A stretch of DNA of 64,000 nucleotides from Aliamphritea spongicola (GTDB lineage: Bacteria > Pseudomonadota > Gammaproteobacteria > Pseudomonadales > Balneatricaceae): contig AP025283.1 in the NCBI GenBank assembly GCA_024347235.1, forward strand, positions 1,736,001 through 1,800,000. Reading direction: 5' to 3'. Below the pieces are notes generated by a model. That model ran no database searches, had not been told where the DNA came from, and worked only from the letters and a program-made list of their open reading frames with translations. Positions 58,160-64,000 of this stretch are shown here, piece after piece (the first letter of the stretch is position 1; the number at the start of each line of letters is the position of its first letter). The position numbers and the translations under genes were made by a program.

Positions 58160-60042
58160 ATGGCGTTAATCAGACTAGAAAAAGTTTCCGTTGCCTTTGG
58201 TGATAAACATTTACTTGATCAGGTGGATTTCCAGCTGGAAAAGGCGAGCGGGTTGCACTGGTCGGGCTGAACGGTGCCGGTAAGTCAACCTTACTGAAAG
58301 TTATCGCCCGTCATCAGGCGACCGATGACGGTGAGCTGTGGCGGGACGGTGGTGCGGTTATTGCCGAATTACCTCAAGCCTTGCCTGCGGCAGATGAACG
58401 AAAAGTCCGTGACGTGATCGCTGAAGGTCTGGGCGATGCTTATCAGTTGGTATTGCGTTACCACGAGTTGGCGGGCCAGTTTGATGATGTAGCAATGAAT
58501 GAAATGACCCGCCTGCAGCATCAGATTGAAGAAGTGGATGGCTGGCAGCTGGAGTTACGTATTGAGCAGATTCTGGAACGACTGGGGTTGGATGGCGATG
58601 TACTGATGTCTTCCCTCTCCGGAGGTTGGCGCCGCCGGGCCGCGCTGGGTGCCGCACTGGTTCAGTCGCCGGATGTACTGTTGCTGGATGAGCCTACCAA
58701 CCACCTGGACATTGAAACCATTGAGTGGCTTGAGAAACAGTTGCTTGAGTTTAAAGGCGGTGTGCTGTTTATCTCGCACGACCGTTCACTGGTCGAACGT
58801 CTGGCAACCCGGATTATTGAGCTGGACCGGGGCACCCTGACCTCTTTCCCGGGCAGTTATCAGACGTATCTGGATCAGAAAGAGAAGTTGCTGGAGGAAG
58901 AAGCCCGCAACAATGCACTGTTTGATAAAAACTGGCGGAAGAAGAAAAATGGATCCGGCAGGGAATTAAAGCGCGCCGTACCCGCAATGAAGGTCGGGTG
59001 CGGGCGTTGAAAGCATTACGGGTTGAGCGTTCTGAGCGGCGTAACCGACAGGGCAAAGCGAAGTTTAATCTGGAGCAGGCAGACCGTTCAGGTAAGCTGG
59101 TGGTTGAAGTTTCAGATGTGTGTCAGAGCTTTAAAGGCGCGCCGGTCATAAAAGATTTCTCGGTCCGGATGCAACGGGTGACCGTATTGGCCTGATCGGG
59201 CCGAACGGTGTAGGCAAGAGTACACTGCTCAAGATCCTGCTGGGCGAGTTAACACCGGACAGCGGTGAAGTGCGTCAGGGTTCAAATCTGGAAGTGGCTT
59301 ACTTTGATCAGTTACGGGGTCAGCTGAAACCTGAACAGACAATCATTGATAATATTTCTGAAGGCCGGGAGAGCATTACCATCAATGGTAAATCCCGTCA
59401 TATTATCAGTTATCTGGGTGACTTCCTGTTTACACCTGAGCGGGCCAGAACGCCGGTTAAAGCCCTTTCCGGGGAGAGTGTAACCGGGTAATGCTGGCGA
59501 AGCTGTTTTCTCAGCCAGCTAACCTTCTGGTGCTTGATGAGCCAACCAATGATCTGGACATTGAAACTCTGGAGTTGCTTGAAGAGATTCTGATGGAGTT
59601 CAGTGGTACTTTGTTGCTGGTCAGTCACGACCGTGCATTCCTGGATAACGTGGTTACTTCAACACTTGTCTTTGAAGGTAACGGGCATATTCAGGAATAT
59701 GTGGGGATATCAGGACTGGTTACGGCAGCGGCCTGATCCTGCTAAACAGCAGCCAGCTCCACAGAAAAAGGTGGCAGAAGCACCAGCCGAAGTAGCTAAG
59801 CCGGCAGCAGAGAAACAGAAAAACTCAGCTATAAGCTGCAACGCGAGCTTGATCAGTTGCCTGAACAGCTTGAACAGGCTGAGGCAGAACTGGCCCGCTT
59901 GCACGAAGTGACCAGTGCGGGTGATTTTTATAGTGGTGACAGGGATGTGGTTGCCAAAACGCTGGAGGAGTTACAGCAGCAAGAAGCTGAAGTGGAGCGT
60001 TTGATGGAGCGTTGGGTAGAGCTTGAAGCAATGCAGGGCTGA
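58160..60042 (+). CDS. uup: ABC-F family ATPase Uup
   Basis: Two ATP-binding domains on one chain: Walker [10 protein letters not shown] and GPNGVGKST, signature SLSGGWRRR and ALSGGECNRV, Walker [12 protein letters not shown] and [12 protein letters not shown] linker ([19 protein letters not shown]) joins them. The C-terminal coiled coil [18 protein letters not shown], characteristic of Uup, binds DNA or ribosome. Uup affects ribosome function and transposon excision. Six frame changes (58239, 58935, 59182, 59478, 59704, 59822). Joined length is 629 aa. Confidence 0.93.
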
Positions 60043-60057
60043 ATACAGCCCTGCTTT
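60033..60057 (+). terminator. terminator at the end of uup
   Basis: GCAGGGCTG / CAGCCCTGC around AATA, followed by TTT. The left arm overlaps the uup stop codon. Confidence 0.7.
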
Positions 60058-60065
60058 ACAGTGCG

Positions 60066-60506
60066 TTATTCTTCCTCAGTCAGACGAATGGCCAGAACGT
60101 CGCAGTTAGCGCCGTGTAATACGCCGTTTGCGGTGGAACCCAGCAGTAGCGCAAGGCCCTGGCGGCCATGGCTGCCGACAACAATCAGGTCACAGTTTGT
60201 TTCTTCGGCTATACGGTGAATTTCACTCTCTGTATGGCCGCTGACGATGTGCTGGTGCTTGATGGGGTAGTCCAGAGCGGCGCTGAATTTGCGGATTTTT
60301 TCCTGAGCGTGTTCATCCAGTTGTTCCTGGATAGCGGTGAGGTCCATGGGGACATCGCCGCCATATGCAAAACTCAGGGGTTCTATCACATGGATCAGTG
60401 ACAGATCGGATTGGCAGCTTTGCGCAATGATGCGCACTTTCTCCACCAGTTGGTGGGATGCTTCAGACAGGTCTACAGCAAGCAGAATATGGTTATAAAT
60501 GCTCAT
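60066..60506 (-). CDS. universal stress protein UspA family
   Basis: 146 aa, intact. MSIYNHILLAVDLSEASHQL with the Asp of the nucleotide site, and VVGSHGRQGLALLLGSTANGVLHGANCDVL, the GX2GX9GS/T motif that binds ATP. Single-domain Usp of the UspA/UspFG type, cytoplasmic. It may respond to starvation or oxidative stress. Convergent with uup. Confidence 0.9.
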   Translation of the reverse strand: MSIYNHILLAVDLSEASHQLVEKVRIIAQSCQSDLSLIHVIEPLSFAYGGDVPMDLTAIQEQLDEHAQEKIRKFSAALDYPIKHQHIVSGHTESEIHRIAEETNCDLIVVGSHGRQGLALLLGSTANGVLHGANCDVLAIRLTEEE

Positions 60507-60626
60507 ATGTTTTGATTCCCTGTTGTTTCCTGTATCTCAGAATAGCATAAGAGAAATATTGTAAAACATGAGAGATGTCAAATATCTAGGCGTTTTTATC
60601 TCGCGATTTTAAGGAGAGTATAGGTA

Positions 60627-61132
60627 ATGAAATGGGCGATTATTATCCTTGTCATGATGTCGCTGGTAGGCTCGATGATGTGGGTTTTGCCAAGTAAGCG
60701 GGAGCGCTTTCAGGCGCAGCTTCGGCAGTTGGCAATGCGAAAAGGTTTTAATGTTCAGCTGGCGCAGGTGAAACCACCGCGGGCCAGTGGTGAGATTGAG
60801 CAGGAAAGTTTTAATTCGCCGGTTTATCGTCTGCCACGCACAAATATTTCCCGTAAGGAACGGGAAGGCTTCATCCAGTGGCAGGTGTATAAACAAGTTG
60901 CGCTGGCCGCAGAAGGTTTACCTGAAGGTTGGTGCTGGGGGAAGGTGAACGTAAGCTCTCAGAGTCTCAGCTTGAGCAACTGTCGGTACTGATCAGTGAT
61001 TTACCGGAAGGTGCTGTTGCGATTGAATCAGACCCTGTTCATCTGAGCGTATTCTGGGATGAACGTGGTGATCTGAATGATCTGGACCGGATTCAGGATG
61101 CGATGCAATCAGTTATTGAGGAAAAATTTTAA
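60627..61132 (+). CDS. membrane-anchored protein, unknown function
   Basis: MKWAIIILVMMSLVGSMMWVLP is one membrane helix. The soluble part is about 140 aa with KRERFQAQLRQLAMRKGFNV (basic helix), a Pro-rich segment and SVLISDLPEGAVAIESDPVHLSVFWDERG. The frame breaks near 60938 (one G missing), giving 168 aa. The stop overlaps the next start in TAATG, so it is coupled to the DUF1653 gene. No family recognised. Confidence 0.65.
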
Positions 61133-61353
61133 TGTCAGATTCAGTGGAATTAAAACCGGGGAAATATCGTCACTATAAAGGTGCTGAGTATGAAGTAATC
61201 AGTGTCGCCCGGCATTCTGAAACAGAAGAATATCTGGTGGTTTATCGCCAGTGTTATGGTGATGAATTGTTATGGGTTCGTCCCTACGATATGTTTATTG
61301 AAACTGTAACCGTTGATGGCAAAACCGTACCGCGTTTTGCATTTGAAGGTTAA
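61132..61353 (+). CDS. DUF1653 protein
   Basis: 73 aa, intact. LKPGKYRHYKGAEYEVISVARHSETEEYLVVYRQCYGDELLWVRPYDMF has the complete DUF1653 pattern (GxYrHyKG, LvvYr, lWvRp). A small SH3-like cytoplasmic protein with no known task. Coupled to the preceding gene; its end overlaps the convergent gene by 4 bases. Confidence 0.88.
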   Translation: MSDSVELKPGKYRHYKGAEYEVISVARHSETEEYLVVYRQCYGDELLWVRPYDMFIETVTVDGKTVPRFAFEG

Positions 61354-62040
61354 CCGGATACTTCACTTGGGTTTTTAGTTGTTTCCGGTGGGTTGCGGGC
61401 CGCAGTGATAAGTTTGTCGAGCTTTTCCAGGCGGTCTTTTTCTTTTCTGCGGCACGCTGGTTTTGGTAATAATGGCTTTGGCATGTTTGAAGTGAGATAA
61501 GGCAATGAGGTGGTCTTCCTGCTCCAGATAGTCATTGCCCTGCTGGATGTGAGCATCCGCAAATACGCATACATGCAGCCAGTATAAGTCGTGCTGATAA
61601 TGGCGAACCTGAGTAGGGGTCAGCATCCGCATTTTTGCCATTTCAACGAATATCTGTTCAGCGTGGCTGATGAACAGCTGGGCCCGTTTCAGGGCTTTGT
61701 CACTGCTGAAGTTCCCGGGCACAACCTGAGTATTATCATTGGTATCTTTAAGGTTGCTGATTTCCGCCAGCAGGTCAGAATCCGGTGCGAGTTGGGATAT
61801 TTCTTCGATAAGGTGTGTGACGAATACGCTAAGCTTATCGATAATTTCTTTGCGGCAACTGGCTTCACGCAGTACGGTAATAGTGTTTAACGCCAGTTCA
61901 GATTTGCGGCGCAGCTCTCTCAGGCGCTTGATACGGGCTTCTTCTCGCTGTTCCCGGGATGCGATAAAGTGGTTGATACAAATGGCAATAAAACCAATTG
62001 TGGCAACGGTCAGTAAGATAATCAGGTTGTCTTGCAGCAT
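61350..62040 (-). CDS. membrane-anchored coiled-coil protein, unknown function
   Basis: About 229 aa. One membrane helix (LIILLTVATIGFIAICINHFI) followed by a basic helical stretch REQREEARIKRLRELRRKSE and a soluble helical domain with KALKRAQLFISHAEQIFVEMAKM and YLEQEDHLIALSHFKHAKAIIT, the latter TPR-like. The frame changes near 61455, after which the end is LDKLITAARNPPETTKN. No family recognised. Upstream of topA in opposite direction. Confidence 0.6.
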
Positions 62041-62165
62041 ATTCTCAGGTAGTTGTAATTATATGCGAATAAAGAGTGTCGCTATTGTACCTGCCAAATC
62101 ATGATCTGGCATATACCCTGTTGAAATAGATTTTAATAATTGAACCTGTAATTTTAATCAGAAGC

Positions 62166-62194
62166 TTGACCCTTTAGGTTTGAGACATTATATA
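62166..62194 (+). promoter_or_regulatory. sigma-70 promoter of topA
   Basis: TTGACC at 62166-62171, a 17-base spacer, then TATATA at 62189-62194. Transcription would begin near 62201, about 42 bases before ATG 62243. Confidence 0.65.
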
Positions 62195-62242
62195 TGCACG
62201 CTGATTTGAGTTGCTGATTATATCCTCTAAGGATTTTTGTAT

Positions 62243-64000
62243 ATGGGTAAGTCCCTCGTTATTGTGGAGTCTCCGGCGAAAGCCAAGACGATTAACAAAT
62301 ATTTAGGTAGCGATTTTGTCGTTAAATCCAGTGTGGGACACATACGTGATTTGCCCACCAGTGGTTCAGCGAGTGCGTCTAAATCTGATCCCAAAGAGCG
62401 CGCCAGGCAGGCCGCACTTACCCGTAAAATGTCACCTGAAGAAAAGGTGAAACATAAAGCTAAAAAGCAAAAACCCAACTGATTGCCCGTATGGGCGTGG
62501 ACCCGGAAAAGGACTGGTTGGCGCAATATGAGATTCTGCCGGGTAAAGAAAAAGTTGTTGATGAACTGAAGCGCCTGGCGAAAAACGCTGACACTATCTA
62601 TCTCGCGACCGATTTGGATAGAGAGGGTGAGGCTATTGCGTGGCACCTGCGTGAAGCGATTGGCGGGGAAGATGACCGTTACCGCCGGGTGGTATTTAAC
62701 GAGATTACCAAGAAGTCTATTCAGGAAGCGTTTAAGCAACCAAGCGAACTGGATATGAGCCGTGTGAATGCTCAGCAGGCGCGGCGTTTTCTGGACCGTG
62801 TTGTGGGCTATATGGTTTCACCACTGCTGTGGGAAAAGGTTGCCCGTGGTCTGTCTGCCGGCCGTGTGCAATCTGTAGTTGTGCGCTTGGTCGTTGAGCG
62901 TGAACAGGAGATTCGCAGTTTCATTCCGGAAGAGTTCTGGGAAATGCATCTGGATGCCAGTTCCGGGGCGAAAGAAGCACTGCGTCTGCAGGTGAACAAA
63001 TATCAGGATAAGGCTTACCGGCCGACCAGTGAAGCTGAGAGTGATCAGTATAAAGCGCTGATCAGCCAGTCGCCGTTAGAAGTTGCTCAGCGTCAGGACC
63101 GGCCGACCAGCAGTAAGCCTTCCGCACCGTTTATTACGTCAACATTGCAGCAGGCAGCAAGTACCCGGCTGAATTTTGGTGTTAAGAAGACCATGATGAT
63201 GGCCCAGCGACTGTATGAAGCGGGTTACATTACCTATATGCGTACGGACTCGACCAATCTGAGTACTGAGGCTGTCGCTGCCTGCCGTGATTACATTCAG
63301 GATAATTACGGTGATAAGTATTTGCCTGAGGCGCCGAACCGCTACAGCAGCAAAGAAGGTGCACAGGAAGCACACGAGGCAATCCGTCCGTCGGATGTTA
63401 CGGTTGAGGCAACGTCACTGAAAGGTATGGAGCGGGATGCAGAGCGTCTGTATGAGCTTATCCGTCGTCAGTTTATTGCCTGTCAGATGATGCCTGCTCT
63501 GTACACCAGTACACGTATTACCGTTAAGGCTGGAGAGTTCGAACTGTCCACTAAGGGGCGGATCCTGCGCTTTGATGGCTATACCCGGGTACTGGCCAAA
63601 GCGAAAGCGGATGATGATGTGATTTTGCCGGACGTGCAGCAGGGAGATACCCTGAAGCTGGAAAACATTGATCCCAAACAGCACTTCACCAAGCCTTCAC
63701 CACGTTATACCGAAGCGTCTCTGGTTAAGGAGCTTGAAAAGCGCGGTATAGGCCGTCCGTCAACTTATGTGCCTATTATCTCGACGATTCAGGACCGTGG
63801 TTATGTTGAGTCGCAGAATCGCCGCTTCTATGCGCAGAAGATGGGTGACATTGTTACCGAGCGTCTGGTTGAGAACTTTACTGATCTGATGGATTACGGC
63901 TTTACGGCCCGTATGGAAGAAGCGCTGGATGATATCGCTAACGGCGAAGCAGACTGGAAAGTATTGCTGAATCAGTTCTACAACGGTTTCGTAAACCGTC
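62243..64000 (+). CDS. topA: DNA topoisomerase I (partial, runs off the window)
   Basis: Type IA topoisomerase that relaxes negative supercoils. [22 protein letters not shown] is the TOPRIM start, [16 protein letters not shown] holds the DxD metal site, and the active Tyr lies in [34 protein letters not shown] follows. One frame break near 62478 (A run). About 585 codons are inside the window; the C-terminal zinc-finger region is beyond it. Confidence 0.95.

Noticed and set aside
1..64000. tRNA, rRNA or CRISPR loci
   Set aside because: Looked for tRNA-like ends, rRNA-like conserved blocks and short regularly spaced repeats; none seen by eye.

Overview
The window is a chromosomal segment of a gammaproteobacterium, most likely a marine member of the Oceanospirillaceae or a relative. 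This is inferred from the linked order cbb3 oxidase (ccoNOQP-ccoGHIS), TauE-like exporter, hemN, fnr/anr-type regulator, apt, and from a LapD/LapG pair, a class I PhaC and an LplT-Aas fusion lying among ordinary gammaproteobacterial housekeeping genes. A 16.4-kb integrated filamentous-phage-like element interrupts it. No rRNA, tRNA or CRISPR array was seen.

Many real genes are broken into two or more frames. In nearly every case one base (rarely two) is missing, most often from a run of A, C, G or T, and both halves match the same protein family with total length restored. This looks like indel error in the sequence, not gene decay. I give each such gene as one CDS spanning all its pieces and state where the frame breaks (approximate positions).

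Layout. 0.1-1.5 kb: a membrane protein, a cupredoxin and a lipoprotein. 1.9-6.1 kb (minus): a TPR-like protein, srkA, a CYTH-domain protein and metG. 6.3-11.6 kb (plus): trmA, then a TetR regulator coupled to a large LplT-PlsC-Aas lysophospholipid uptake and re-acylation protein, with a duplicated palindromic operator. 11.7-16.3 kb: a small unknown protein, a glycosyltransferase, a PAP2 phosphatase, rdgC, a periplasmic thioredoxin-fold protein and apt. 16.3-27.6 kb (minus): the microaerobic respiration block, with candidate FNR/Anr boxes upstream of ccoN and hemN. 28.0-31.0 kb (plus): a hydrolase, rlmM, tusA and a ProQ-like protein. 31.0-38.2 kb (minus): lapD-lapG (c-di-GMP control of adhesin release), a DUF3080-like lipoprotein, a MATE exporter and phaC.

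38.36-54.72 kb: an integrative element bounded by a 21-bp direct repeat, with a tyrosine recombinase next to the right repeat. Its core (40.5-47.1 kb, minus) is an inovirus: Rep, Zot (pI), pVI-like, pIII-like, pVIII major coat, several tiny membrane proteins, a probable ssDNA-binding protein, two Cys-rich zinc proteins and control genes. AT-rich cargo flanks this core. On the left are a secreted matrixin-type metalloprotease and a lipoprotein. On the right are membrane proteins, a TPR-HEPN (LA2681-like) protein and a pair of membrane-anchored coiled-coil proteins beside the integrase. The right-hand cargo is the best candidate for an undescribed system, possibly anti-phage or superinfection exclusion.

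54.8-64.0 kb: chromosome resumes with a glutaredoxin-like protein, tatD, slt, uup, a universal stress protein, small unknown genes and the first part of topA, which runs off the window.
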